In this document: positions 53,665 through 62,751 of the stretch, piece after piece | How the letters are laid out: the number at the start of each line of letters is the position of its first letter | Position numbering within the stretch: position 1 is the first letter of the stretch | From: Antiquaquibacter metalliresistens | Lineage (GTDB): Bacteria; Actinomycetota; Actinomycetes; Actinomycetales; Microbacteriaceae | NCBI RefSeq assembly: GCF_029211225.1 | Contig: NZ_JARGEM010000003.1 | Location: 1-64,000, forward strand | Reading direction: 5' to 3' | DNA length: 64,000 bases | The notes under the pieces: model-generated | What the model was told of the DNA's origin: nothing | The model's input: only the letters and a program-made list of their open reading frames with translations | Databases searched by the model: none | Program-made: the position numbers and the translations under genes

Positions 53665-54594
53665 ATGGCTCGAACAGGCTCGGCCGACGGGGTGAACATC
53701 ACCCGACGCCGCAGGGGCCTCGGCAGTTCCATGTCGCGTCGCACGTTGCTCTACGCGATCCCCGCCCTCGCCTTCTATCTGTTCGCGGTGCTGGTGCCGA
53801 CGACGCAGGGGGCGACCTATGCGTTCACCGACTGGAACGGGCTGAGCAAGTCGTTCTCGTTCGTCGGCTTCGAGAACATCGTCGATGTACTCTCCGACCC
53901 GACATCGTTCAAGGCGTTGACCAACACGCTCGTCATCGCGGTCGTGTTCACCGTCGTGCAGAACATCATCGGCCTCGCACTGGCGCTCGGCGTGAACTCC
54001 AAGATCAAGAGCCGCAATGTGCTGAAGGTGCTGATCTTCGCCCCGGCCGTGATGACGCCGGTGGTGATCGGATACCTGTGGCAGTACATGCTCGCTCCCG
54101 AGGGCCCCGTCAACAACGCGCTGGACGGACTCGGTCTCGGCAACCTGAAGCAGGTCTGGCTGGGTGAGCCGAACCTCGCACTCGGATCGATCATCTTCGT
54201 GCTGATCTGGCAGTTCTCCGGGTACTCGATGGTCATCTTCCTGGCGGGCCTGCAGGGAGTGCCCGAGGAACTCATCGAAGCATCGGCCGTCGATGGCGCT
54301 GGCCCGTTCCGTCGCTTCTGGTCGATCGTGCTTCCGCTGCTGGCGCCGGCCGTGACGATCAACGTCATGCTGAGCATGATCGGCGCTCTCAAGATCTTCG
54401 ACCAGGTCTGGATCCTCACCGGCGGCGGTCCCGGTGGTACGACGCACACGCTCTCGACCCTGATGTTCCGCGAAGCGTTCACCTACGGCGATTTCGGAAA
54501 GTCCATCGCGCTCGGACTCGTGCTGTTGATCATCGTCGCGGCGATCTCGCTCGTGCAATACCGGGCGCTCATCACGAGGGAGGGGCGCAATTGA
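53665..54594 (+). CDS. ABC sugar transporter permease (MalF type)
   Basis: The 309-residue inner-membrane protein has six helices. The EAA loop ELIEASAVDGAGPFRRFWSI contacts the ATPase. The early FTDWNGLSKSFSFVGFENI region is typical for carbohydrate-uptake family 1 permeases. GAGGAG lies about seven bases before ATG 53665. It overlaps the next permease by four bases (TTGA). Confidence 0.93.
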   Translation: MARTGSADGVNITRRRRGLGSSMSRRTLLYAIPALAFYLFAVLVPTTQGATYAFTDWNGLSKSFSFVGFENIVDVLSDPTSFKALTNTLVIAVVFTVVQNIIGLALALGVNSKIKSRNVLKVLIFAPAVMTPVVIGYLWQYMLAPEGPVNNALDGLGLGNLKQVWLGEPNLALGSIIFVLIWQFSGYSMVIFLAGLQGVPEELIEASAVDGAGPFRRFWSIVLPLLAPAVTINVMLSMIGALKIFDQVWILTGGGPGGTTHTLSTLMFREAFTYGDFGKSIALGLVLLIIVAAISLVQYRALITREGRN

Positions 54595-55412
54595 AGCGCT
54601 ATACCTGGCGCACCGGCATTCTCGAGATCGTCATGATCGCCGTCGGGGCGTTGTTCGCGTTCCCGCTCTATGTGCTCGTGAACATCTCGCTGCGCGACGC
54701 GAACGATCCTGCTTCACCCATCCAGTTCACGACCAACGTCACCGTCAAGCACTACGTCGACGCGTGGGCGACCGCGGGTCTCGCGCAGGCAATGGCGAAC
54801 AGCCTCTTCGTCACGATCGTGAGCATCGTCGCCATCGTCGTCTTCTCCGCTCTCGCGGCGTATGCGTTGGTGCGGGTCACATCCCGGCTGTCGACGATCG
54901 CCTTCTGGCTGTTCGTCGCAGGTTTGCTGCTCCCGTTTCAGATCGCGATGATCCCGCTCTACTTCACGATTCGCGACCTCGGCCTCCTCGGAAACCTGTG
55001 GTCGCTGGTCATCTTCTACATCGGGGCGCAGATGCCCTTCTCCGTGTTCCTCTACACCGGCTTCCTTCGCGCCCTCCCTCGGGACTACGAAGAAGCCGCC
55101 TGGATGGACGGCGCGAGCGTGAGCTACGGCTTCTGGAGGGTCGTCTTCCCGCTGCTGCGCCCTATCACGGGAACGGTCATCATCCTGAACTCGATCACGA
55201 TCTGGAACGACCTGCTCACGCCGCTGCTGTACCTCAGCGGAACCCCGAACGAGACGATTCCCGTGGCCATCATGGGGTTCGTCGATCAGTACGTCTCGAA
55301 TTGGCCGCTCATCTTCGCCGGATTGGTCATCGGCGTCGCGCCCATCCTGATCGCCTTCTTCGCACTGCAGAAGTCGGTCATCAAGGGCTTCGCCAGCGGT
55401 CTCAAGGGTTGA
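54591..55412 (+). CDS. ABC sugar transporter permease (MalG type)
   Basis: The 273-residue partner permease has six helices and the EAA loop DYEEAAWMDGASVSYGFWRV. It begins at TTG 54591, overlapping the first permease. Together the two form a heterodimeric channel. No ATP-binding gene is present in the cluster, so a shared MsiK-type ATPase from elsewhere is expected. Confidence 0.93.
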   Translation: MKRYTWRTGILEIVMIAVGALFAFPLYVLVNISLRDANDPASPIQFTTNVTVKHYVDAWATAGLAQAMANSLFVTIVSIVAIVVFSALAAYALVRVTSRLSTIAFWLFVAGLLLPFQIAMIPLYFTIRDLGLLGNLWSLVIFYIGAQMPFSVFLYTGFLRALPRDYEEAAWMDGASVSYGFWRVVFPLLRPITGTVIILNSITIWNDLLTPLLYLSGTPNETIPVAIMGFVDQYVSNWPLIFAGLVIGVAPILIAFFALQKSVIKGFASGLKG

Positions 55413-55453
55413 GGGCTGGCCGAAGGATCGCGAGCCGTCGGCCAGCCCTCAAC
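55408..55453 (+). terminator. Perfect 16-bp-stem hairpin between permease and binding-protein genes
   Basis: GTTGAGGGCTGGCCGA (55408-55423) pairs exactly with TCGGCCAGCCCTCAAC (55438-55453) over a 14-base loop. It overlaps the permease stop codon and lies 50 bp before the solute-binding gene. It has no T-run. It may attenuate read-through or protect an mRNA end, letting the binding protein be made at a different level from the permeases. Confidence 0.7.
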
Positions 55454-55502
55454 GTTCAACACCATCCCGAAACGCATGTCAAACACATACAGAGGAGTAT
55501 CA

Positions 55503-56783
55503 ATGACACAGCGACGCATTCACGGTATCGCGGCGATGAGCCTCGTTGCCGCGCTCGCGCTCGCCGGTTGCAGCACCGGCGGGACCGAACCCAGCGAGAA
55601 CGAGACCGGAGCCGGCGTGCTCACGGTGGCGAGCATCCCGAACTATCAGACCTCACTGCCCGCGGCGATCGAGGAGTTCGAGAAGCAGAACCCGGACATC
55701 ACCGTCGAGGTCGAGTTCGTCGAAGTCGCGGCTCTGCACACGCAGCTGCGTACGCAGCTCGCCGCCGGGACCGCGCCCGACGTGTTCACCGCCTACCCCG
55801 GCAATGGCACGCCCACGGCCATGGAGGTACTCGTTCCGGAGGGATACCTCATGGACCTCTCCGACCTGGCGCTCAACGAGCGACTGCCCAGCGGCATGGA
55901 CGCGGTCACGAAGGTGGATGGCAAGCGCTACATCCTCCCGCTCACCCTTGGGGCGATCGGCGGGATCTACAACGACGCGGCGCTCGACGAGGCCGGTCTC
56001 ACCGCGCCGACGACGTGGAGCGAGCTGCTCGACTTCTGTGTCGATGCTCGCGCCGCGGGCAAGGTGGCCTACGCCTACGGAGCTCAGACGGGCTGGCAGA
56101 ACCAGTTCCCGAGCTTCCCGCTGTCCGCGTCGCTCGTGTACGGCGTTGACCCTGACTTCGACGAGAAGCAGGGTGCCGGCGACGTCACCTTCTCCGATTC
56201 GGCCTGGGTCGATGTGCTCGACAAGGTGCAGGAGATGCAGGCCGCGGGATGCTTCCAGGACTCGCCGCTCGGCACTGCGTATGAGGGCGCCGTCGACATG
56301 GTGGCGAAGGGGAACGCGCTGTCGATGGTCTCCGTGACGTCGACGTTCGCGGCGGTTGGAGCTGCGGCACCCGAGGGCACCACGTTCACGTTCCACGCGA
56401 TCCCGGCCACGGACGACCCGGACGAGACCTGGATCTCCGCCGGAGGCAGTGGCGGCTACGCGATCAACGCGGCGGCGAAGAACCCGGTCGCGGCGAAGAA
56501 GTTCCTGGACTTCCTCGCCTCGGACGAGACCATGGCTCAGATCGCGGACCTGCAGGGCGCACTGCCCTCGATCGTGAGCGACGCGTACACGGTTCCGGAT
56601 GCGCTGACCGAGATCATCGGCTACGTCGATGCCGGCAAGATCCATCCGTACAACGATCAGCTGTGGCCGAACCCGAAGGTCGCGACGGTGCTCATGGAGC
56701 AGGTGCAGCTGATGATCGGCGGCCAGGCCAGCCCGGAGGACGTGCTCGCGGCGATGGATGCCGCGTACGCCGAGGGCGAGTAG
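55503..56783 (+). CDS. ABC sugar-binding lipoprotein (extracellular solute-binding family 1)
   Basis: The 426-residue lipoprotein has a signal ending LALAGC (Cys near residue 20) and the SBP family 1 fold: AIEEFEKQNPDITVEVEFVE, LRTQLAAGTAPDVFTAYPGN and TWSELLDFCVDARAAGKVAY. It captures a sugar or glycoside at the membrane surface and hands it to the two permeases. AGAGGAG lies about five bases before ATG 55503. Confidence 0.93.
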   Translation: MTQRRIHGIAAMSLVAALALAGCSTGGTEPSENETGAGVLTVASIPNYQTSLPAAIEEFEKQNPDITVEVEFVEVAALHTQLRTQLAAGTAPDVFTAYPGNGTPTAMEVLVPEGYLMDLSDLALNERLPSGMDAVTKVDGKRYILPLTLGAIGGIYNDAALDEAGLTAPTTWSELLDFCVDARAAGKVAYAYGAQTGWQNQFPSFPLSASLVYGVDPDFDEKQGAGDVTFSDSAWVDVLDKVQEMQAAGCFQDSPLGTAYEGAVDMVAKGNALSMVSVTSTFAAVGAAAPEGTTFTFHAIPATDDPDETWISAGGSGGYAINAAAKNPVAAKKFLDFLASDETMAQIADLQGALPSIVSDAYTVPDALTEIIGYVDAGKIHPYNDQLWPNPKVATVLMEQVQLMIGGQASPEDVLAAMDAAYAEGE

Positions 56784-56800
56784 TCACTCGTAGTACAGCA

Positions 56801-56831
56801 GATGGGGCCCGGTCGGTGACCGGGCCCCATC
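56801..56831. terminator. Bidirectional hairpin terminator
   Basis: GATGGGGCCCGGTC pairs exactly with GACCGGGCCCCATC around GGT, and the stem extends imperfectly outward (ACAGCA with TGCTGT). It lies between the convergent solute-binding and acyl-CoA dehydrogenase genes and can end both. Confidence 0.88.
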
Positions 56832-56844
56832 GTGCTGTGCGCTG

Positions 56845-58047
56845 CTATCGCCGCAACTGAGCCTTGCCGTATGCGGAGAGATGCACCTCGTCCGGACCGT
56901 CGATGATCCGCATCGTGCGGATGGAGGCGAACATCTCCGCGAGCGGGAAGTCCGAGGACACGCCGGCGGCCCCGAAGAGCTGGATGGCGCGGTCCATGAT
57001 CGACTGCACCGCGCGAGGCACCGAGATCTTGATGGCCTGGATCGCGGAGTGCGCCGCCTTGTTGCCCTGCGTGTCCATGAGCCACGCGGCCTTGAGCACG
57101 AGCAGCCGGTTGGCCTCAATCGCGATGCGCGACTCGGCGAGCCACTCCCGCACGACGCCGTGGTCGCCGAGAGCGCGGCCGAACGTGGCGCGCGACATGG
57201 CCCGCTCGCCCATCAGATCCAGGGCGCGCTCGGCGGACCCGAGGGCGCGCATGCAGTGGTGGATGCGGCCCGGTCCGAGCCGCGCCTGGGCGATCGCGAA
57301 GCCGTCGCCCTCGCCGGCGAGGCGGTTCGACACCGGCACTCGCACGTCTTCGAAGAGCACTTCGGCATGCCCGCCGTGGTCACGGTCGTCGTAGCCGAAG
57401 ACGCTGAGGGGACGCACGACGGTGACTCCGGGGGTGTCCCGTGGGACGAGCACTTGGCTCTGTTGGCGATGGCGGTGCGCCTCGGGGTCGGTCTTGCCCA
57501 TGACGATGAAGATCGCTGCATCCGGACTCATCGCCCCCGTCGTCCACCACTTGCGACCGTTGATGACGTAGTGGTCGCCGTCGCGGCGGATGCTGGTCTG
57601 GATGTTGGTGGCGTCGGACGAGGCCACCTCGGGCTCGGTCATGCAGAACGCGGAACGGATGCGCCCGTCGAGCAGCGGCTCGAGCCACTGGCGCTTCTGC
57701 TCTTCGGTGCCGAACTCGTCGAGCGCGGCCATGTTGCCGGTGTCGGGTGCTGCGCAGTTCATGGCGATCGGAGCGAGCTTGAGGCTGCGCCCGCTCAACT
57801 CGGCGAGCGGTGCGTACTGCAAGTTGCTGAGTCCAGCGCCACCGTCGCCCGGGTGGAACAGGTTCCAGAGGCCGCGGTCGCGTGCACTGCGCTGCAGCTC
57901 GCCGACGATCGGCTGAAAACTCCATCGTTCGGGGTTCGCTCGCAGTTGCTCCTCGAGCACGGGCTCGGCCGGGTACACCTCCTCGTCGAGGAATCGCTGC
58001 ACCTCGCCGATCAGGCGGGTCGTCGTGGCGTCGTATCCGAAGTGCAT
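56845..58047 (-). CDS. Acyl-CoA dehydrogenase, ACAD11-like
   Basis: The 400-residue flavoenzyme has the family motifs FCMTEPEVASSDATNIQTSI and LGPGRIHHCMRALGSAERAL and ends IIDGPDEVHLSAYGKAQLRR. From memory, the long runs NCAAPDTGNMAALDEFGTEE, YVINGRKWWTTGA and RPLSVFGYDDRDHGGH resemble the dehydrogenase half of animal ACAD10/ACAD11, which process phosphorylated 4-hydroxyacyl-CoAs. The matching kinase half is the adjacent gene at 58050, two bases away. Substrate is inferred. Confidence 0.9.
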   Translation of the reverse strand: MHFGYDATTTRLIGEVQRFLDEEVYPAEPVLEEQLRANPERWSFQPIVGELQRSARDRGLWNLFHPGDGGAGLSNLQYAPLAELSGRSLKLAPIAMNCAAPDTGNMAALDEFGTEEQKRQWLEPLLDGRIRSAFCMTEPEVASSDATNIQTSIRRDGDHYVINGRKWWTTGAMSPDAAIFIVMGKTDPEAHRHRQQSQVLVPRDTPGVTVVRPLSVFGYDDRDHGGHAEVLFEDVRVPVSNRLAGEGDGFAIAQARLGPGRIHHCMRALGSAERALDLMGERAMSRATFGRALGDHGVVREWLAESRIAIEANRLLVLKAAWLMDTQGNKAAHSAIQAIKISVPRAVQSIMDRAIQLFGAAGVSSDFPLAEMFASIRTMRIIDGPDEVHLSAYGKAQLRR

Positions 58048-58049
58048 CG

Positions 58050-59108
58050 TCAGGCCTTCCGTTTCATCAGGGAGTTGAGGCCGCGCTCGGCGAGTCCGGG
58101 CACGAGACCTCCGATCGTGTCGAAGCCGGTACCCACGGTCTGACCTCGGGTGTGGCGGTAGTGGATGCCCTCGAGCACGACGGCGAGTTTGAAGCTCGCG
58201 AACGCGAGGTACCACGAGAGGTCGGGTACTCGTCTGGCCCGGCACCGGGCGTAGATATCGACCAGCTCCGGGAAGCTGCTGAAGCCGCCACCCGGTCTGA
58301 TCGCCGAAGCCAGCGGCGACTCGGCCGCGCCGGGGACGTCATGGAGGTGCCAGTAGACGCCGAGCAGGCCGAGGTCGGTCAGGGAGTCGCCGATGGTCGA
58401 CATCTCCCAGTCGAGCACGGCAGTCACCACCGGCCGGGCGGGTGTGCGTGCGATGAGGGTGTTGTCGAGACGGTAGTCGCCATGCACGATCGAGACCGAG
58501 GTCGTCTCGGGTATCCCGGTCGAAACGCGTTCGAACAGTGCATCGAGGGCGGGGAGGTCGCGGCTGCGTGACTGATCCAGTTGACGCCGCCAGCGGGAGA
58601 CCTGACGTTCGAGAAACCCGTCGGGACGACCGAACTCGCCGAGGCCGCGCGCCCGCCAGTCGAGGTCGTGGATGTCCGCGAGCACCCCCACGAGTTCCGG
58701 GCCGAGCATCCTGAGCTCACGAGGGCTGTACTCCGACGTCTCCGCGGGGGACCGCAGCGTCGATCCCTCGACGAGATCCATCAGGTAGAACTCGGTACCG
58801 ACGCCGGCCGCGCCATCGTCGTCGTGGTGGAGCAGTCTGGTGCGCGGTACGGGGATGCCGCTGCCGCCGATCGCCGACATCACACGGTATTCGCGTCCCA
58901 TGTCGTGAGCGGAGGCGAGCACGTGCCCGAGCGGCGGACGACGCAGCACGTATGCGCGCGCGCCCCCGTGGATGGCGTAGCTCAGGTTGCTCAGCCCTCC
59001 CGTGATCAGGGTCGCGGTGAGCGGCTCGTCGGTGAGCAGGTGCGGGTGATGCTCGCGCAGCCAGCCTTCGAATCGAGTGATGTCCAGTCCGGGGAGGTCG
59101 CGAATCAT
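58050..59108 (-). CDS. APH-fold kinase, ACAD10/11 N-domain-like
   Basis: The 352-residue phosphotransferase has TLITGGLSNLSYAIHGGARA (ATP-binding strands), YVLRRPPLG, the brenner-type motif SIVHGDYRLDNTLI (catalytic Asp) and AVLDWEMSTIGDSLTDLG (metal Asp). This resembles the kinase half of ACAD10/ACAD11 and LvaA of levulinate catabolism, which phosphorylate a hydroxyl on hydroxyacyl-CoA. It overlaps the upstream aldo/keto reductase (ATGA) and precedes the dehydrogenase by two bases. Confidence 0.88.
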   Translation of the reverse strand: MIRDLPGLDITRFEGWLREHHPHLLTDEPLTATLITGGLSNLSYAIHGGARAYVLRRPPLGHVLASAHDMGREYRVMSAIGGSGIPVPRTRLLHHDDDGAAGVGTEFYLMDLVEGSTLRSPAETSEYSPRELRMLGPELVGVLADIHDLDWRARGLGEFGRPDGFLERQVSRWRRQLDQSRSRDLPALDALFERVSTGIPETTSVSIVHGDYRLDNTLIARTPARPVVTAVLDWEMSTIGDSLTDLGLLGVYWHLHDVPGAAESPLASAIRPGGGFSSFPELVDIYARCRARRVPDLSWYLAFASFKLAVVLEGIHYRHTRGQTVGTGFDTIGGLVPGLAERGLNSLMKRKA

Positions 59109-59983
59109 GTCGTGGTCACGCTTTCGTTCAGGTCGTGCTCGATCGCCGCCACGTCGTCGGCGGCGAGTTTCAGCCGTGCTGCCCGCATCGAGGATGCGAG
59201 GCTCTGGGGTCTGCTGGCACCCGTCAGGGCGATGAGGGTGGGGGATTGCGCGAGCAGCCACGCGAGCATCACGGTCTCGATGCTCTCGCCGCGCTCGGTC
59301 GCGATGCGTCGTGCGGTGGCAGAGATGTCGATCAGCGGCGCAGGGCGTCGGGCGCCGCCGAGGGGGGAGTAGGCCAGGAACGGTATGGACTCGGCGGTGC
59401 ACAACTCGAGTACGGCGCGATCGCCGCCGTAGGGGGAGAACGGGTTCTGCACCGCGTCGATGGAGCTCTCGTCGCGAGCGGCGCCCAACTGCTCGATCGT
59501 CACGTTGCACACCCCGATCGCGCGCACGGCTCCGTCGTCGCGCAGTTGCGCGAGGGCTCCCACGCTCTCCGCGATCGGCACCTGGGGATCGGGATGGTGC
59601 AGAAAGTACAGGTCTATCGCGTCGACACCGAGTGCACGCAAGCTCGCCTCGCAGTCTCGGCGCAGGGCGTCGGGGCTGGCATCGATGCCCCAGCCGTCGG
59701 GGCCGCGGAAGTGTCCGCCCTTCGTGCCGACGATCACTCCGTCGCGGAGGCCCAGGCGGTCGAGAGCGCGTGCGATGATCGTTTCGTTGTGGGCCTCTTC
59801 AGCAACCGCGGTGTAGGCGCGTGCGGTGTCGAGATAGGTGGCGGTGCCCTCGCCGCAGGCGAAGTCGATGATCTCGCACACCCGCTCGAGGGAGTACGGT
59901 TCGGCGATCGACCAGCGAGCACCTCCGAGCGCGATCCGTGAGACCGATCGATCGGCGAGCGCCGCCATCGCTTCATCACGCAT
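59105..59983 (-). CDS. Aldo/keto reductase
   Basis: The 292-residue oxidoreductase has TYLDTARAYTAVAEEAHNET (catalytic Asp and Tyr), IVGTKGGHF (catalytic Lys) and LYFLHHPDPQVPIAESVGAL (catalytic His). It is the first gene of the operon with the kinase and dehydrogenase and overlaps the kinase gene by four bases. It could interconvert a keto and hydroxy group on the same intermediate. No strong ribosome binding site is seen before ATG 59983. Confidence 0.9.
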   Translation of the reverse strand: MRDEAMAALADRSVSRIALGGARWSIAEPYSLERVCEIIDFACGEGTATYLDTARAYTAVAEEAHNETIIARALDRLGLRDGVIVGTKGGHFRGPDGWGIDASPDALRRDCEASLRALGVDAIDLYFLHHPDPQVPIAESVGALAQLRDDGAVRAIGVCNVTIEQLGAARDESSIDAVQNPFSPYGGDRAVLELCTAESIPFLAYSPLGGARRPAPLIDISATARRIATERGESIETVMLAWLLAQSPTLIALTGASRPQSLASSMRAARLKLAADDVAAIEHDLNESVTTT

Positions 59984-60079
59984 GTCATATATGTTGCCAG
60001 AATTTGCTCCCCTATACTCGTGAAATCGCGCAGTTTGCGTCAACTTATCGGATGAGTGCCGAGATTCGAAGGAGAACCG
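59984..60079. promoter_or_regulatory. Divergent promoter region, AKR operon and rhamnosidase gene
   Basis: This 96-bp spacer is much richer in A+T than its surroundings (CATATATG, GAATTTGCTCCCCTATACT). On the minus strand TTGACG (60041-60036) could be a -35 box, but no clean -10 is 17 bases away. I do not find the ACTWGTCTGA motif here, so this pair may have another regulator. Confidence 0.45.
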
Positions 60080-62740
60080 GTGTCCAGCACAACTGAGAGC
60101 ACAGTCGAGATCGCGCTGGCCGCGTCGCACCGCAGACAGCCGCTCGGCATCCCGGCACATCGAGGTGTGATGCTGTCGTGGAGCATCTCGGGTGAGTTCG
60201 CGCTCGATCGTGCACGAGGGGTCGACGTTCGCGTCGGCGAGACGGCCGAGAAGCTCGACGACGATCCGGTGTGGTCGGTGTCCGGAGTGCAGTCGTCGAG
60301 CGTTCGATACGGCGGACTCGAACTGCGCTCGCGAGACGTGCGCTACTGGCAGGTCACCGCGTACGCGGTCGACGGCACGGCGTTCCGCAGTGAGGTCGCC
60401 CGCTTCGAGGTCGGCCTCGAGGACGAGTCGGACTGGAGCGCGACATGGGTCTCGGCGCCGCTGCTCGAATTCCGGCGGGAGACCTGGGATCCTGCGCCGC
60501 TGCTGCGTCAGCGCTTCGAGCTCGATGCACTCCCCACCGCGGCGCGCCTCTACGCGACGGCACTGGGGATCTACCGGCTGTGGATCAACGGTGTACCGAT
60601 CACCCACGACGCCCTCTTTCGCCCGGGGTGGACGGACTATCGCTACCGAGTGCTGCACCAGACGTTCGACGTCGCGAGTGCCCTGCGCCTGGGCGAGAAC
60701 GTCGTCGCGGTCGAACTCGCGAAAGGCTGGTACGCCGGACGCCTCGGTCTGCAACGGGAGCCCGCGTTCTACGGCGAGCAGCCGGCGCTGCGCCTGCAAC
60801 TCGAGGCCGACGGTGCAGTGGTCGCGGCCACGGATGCCCAGTGGCGCTACTCCTACGGTGCGATCGTCGCGACCGACATGCTCGTCGGCGAGACGCAGGA
60901 CCTCCGGCAGGCGCAGCCGGGGTGGGATGCCCCCGGCTTCGACGATCTCGCCTGGCGCAACGTGACTGAGCGCGCGGACCTGGACGTCGCCGTCACGCCG
61001 CAACCGCACGATCCGGTCACGACGTACCGCGAGATCGAGGGCACCCTGGTGCGGGCCCACGCCCGCGGTCCCGCGGTCTACGACTTCGGTCAGAACATGG
61101 TCGGGTGGACGCGGGTGCGCAGTCGCACGTTGCCGAAGGCCGACGTGATCGTGCGTCACGGCGAGATCCTCACTCCAGACGACCTCGTGTGGCGCGACAA
61201 CCTGCGCGGTGCGTTCCAGGAGGATCGCTACACGACCGGGGACGATGCGATGCACGTGCTCGAACCGCGCCACACCCTCCACGGCTTCCGGTTCGCCGAG
61301 GTGTGGGGCATCGCGCCCAAGGAGCCCTATCTCGCGCTCGAAGTGCCGGACGACGTGCGTGTCACCGCCATCGCGGTGGGCGGTGGGCAGCGCGCGGTCG
61401 GGTCGTTCGAGTGCTCGGATGCGGCACTCACCTCAGTCGCGAGCCTCGTCGAGTGGACCGTTCGAGACAACTTCATCGAGGTGATCACCGACTGTCCCCA
61501 ACGCGACGAGCGTCTCGGCTGGCTCGGCGACGCGGGGGTCATCGCACAGTCGGCGGCCTACCACTTCGACATCGCCGCCTTCGTCGCGAAGTTCACCAGG
61601 GACGCGGCGGACTCGCAGACCGAGGACGGCGCCATCCTCTCCTACGTGCCGCCCGTGCCGCCCGGGACGTTTCGCGAGGGTGCGCCGGGGTGGGCGGACG
61701 GGTACGTGCGGCTCGTGCACCTCGCAGCGCAGCGCTACGGAGACCTCGCGACGGCCGAGGAGCACTACGACCACATCGCTCGCTATCTGAAGTGGGTCGA
61801 TGATGCGAACCCGAGTGGCATCCGTACCGAACGGGTCGGTGCCGACTTCTCCGATTGGCTCTCGCTGCCGGAGGATCCGAACGAACCGCCGCACCCCGGA
61901 TACGCCTACACGGGTGCCCGCTCGACGAGCTCGAAGCGCGTCGTCGCCACCGCGCACACCATCCGGTCGCTCGACCAGTTCGCCGACATCGCGCGACGGC
62001 TGGGGCGCCACGAGGATGCCGCGCGCTACAGCGCACGCGCCGACGAGGTGAGGGCGGCCTATGCCGCGGCCTTCGTCGACGCCCGGGGACGCATCGAGGG
62101 CGACACGCAGACCGTGTACGCCCAGGCGATCGGCTACGACGTGCTGCGGGGCGACCTCAGAGCACGGGCCGTGGCGCGGTTGGCCGAAAAGGTGCGGGAA
62201 CTGGGCCACGTGACCACGGGCATCCATGGTGTCGAGCACATCATCCCCGCCCTCGCACGCAACGGCCATGCCGACCTCGCCGCCGGGTTGCTGCTGCGCG
62301 AGGAGATGCCGAGTTGGAAGCACATGGTGGCGATGGGGGCCACCACCGTCTGGGAGAAGTGGGACGGCATCGCCGCGGACGGCACGATGTCGACGGCCGA
62401 GATGAACTCCTTCAATCACTGCGCGCTCGGCGCGGTCGGGGAGTTCCTGTTCGAGTCGGTTGCCGGTCTCGACGCGCGCGAGGCCGTCCGCGACGGCGTG
62501 CTCACCGTCGCACCCCTGTACCTCGACGGGCTCGACTGGGCTCGCGCGCGCCACGAGAGCGCAGCGGGACCGGTGGAGTCGTCGTGGCAGCGCGATGGCG
62601 GCGCCGTCGCGCACGAGATCGCGGTGCCCCCCTCGATGGTGGCTCGATATGCGGCCCCCGTTGGGTACCGCCTGTCGGGCGGCGGCGTCGCGGCGGAGTT
62701 CGCAGGCGGTCGACACATCGTGAGGCTCGAGCCGGTATAG
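60080..62740 (+). CDS. Alpha-L-rhamnosidase (GH78)
   Basis: The 886-residue glycosidase has the N-terminal Bac_rhamnosid domains (WQVTAYAVDG, ALGIYRLWINGVPITHDALF, AKGWYAGRLGLQ) and an (alpha/alpha)6 barrel with the catalytic acidic cluster DCPQRDERLGWLGDA (about residue 470). MGATTVWEKWDGI (about residue 755) carries the second acidic residue. It releases terminal alpha-L-rhamnose. There is no signal peptide, so the substrate is probably imported first. GTG 60080 has AAGGAG five bases upstream. Confidence 0.95.
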   Translation: MSSTTESTVEIALAASHRRQPLGIPAHRGVMLSWSISGEFALDRARGVDVRVGETAEKLDDDPVWSVSGVQSSSVRYGGLELRSRDVRYWQVTAYAVDGTAFRSEVARFEVGLEDESDWSATWVSAPLLEFRRETWDPAPLLRQRFELDALPTAARLYATALGIYRLWINGVPITHDALFRPGWTDYRYRVLHQTFDVASALRLGENVVAVELAKGWYAGRLGLQREPAFYGEQPALRLQLEADGAVVAATDAQWRYSYGAIVATDMLVGETQDLRQAQPGWDAPGFDDLAWRNVTERADLDVAVTPQPHDPVTTYREIEGTLVRAHARGPAVYDFGQNMVGWTRVRSRTLPKADVIVRHGEILTPDDLVWRDNLRGAFQEDRYTTGDDAMHVLEPRHTLHGFRFAEVWGIAPKEPYLALEVPDDVRVTAIAVGGGQRAVGSFECSDAALTSVASLVEWTVRDNFIEVITDCPQRDERLGWLGDAGVIAQSAAYHFDIAAFVAKFTRDAADSQTEDGAILSYVPPVPPGTFREGAPGWADGYVRLVHLAAQRYGDLATAEEHYDHIARYLKWVDDANPSGIRTERVGADFSDWLSLPEDPNEPPHPGYAYTGARSTSSKRVVATAHTIRSLDQFADIARRLGRHEDAARYSARADEVRAAYAAAFVDARGRIEGDTQTVYAQAIGYDVLRGDLRARAVARLAEKVRELGHVTTGIHGVEHIIPALARNGHADLAAGLLLREEMPSWKHMVAMGATTVWEKWDGIAADGTMSTAEMNSFNHCALGAVGEFLFESVAGLDAREAVRDGVLTVAPLYLDGLDWARARHESAAGPVESSWQRDGGAVAHEIAVPPSMVARYAAPVGYRLSGGGVAAEFAGGRHIVRLEPV

Positions 62741-62751
62741 CCTCGTCTGCG

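Noticed and set aside
59105-61282. Extended 725-residue frame including the aldo/keto reductase
   Set aside because: The upstream 430 residues are the antisense of the GH78 gene. The reductase fold begins at 59983.
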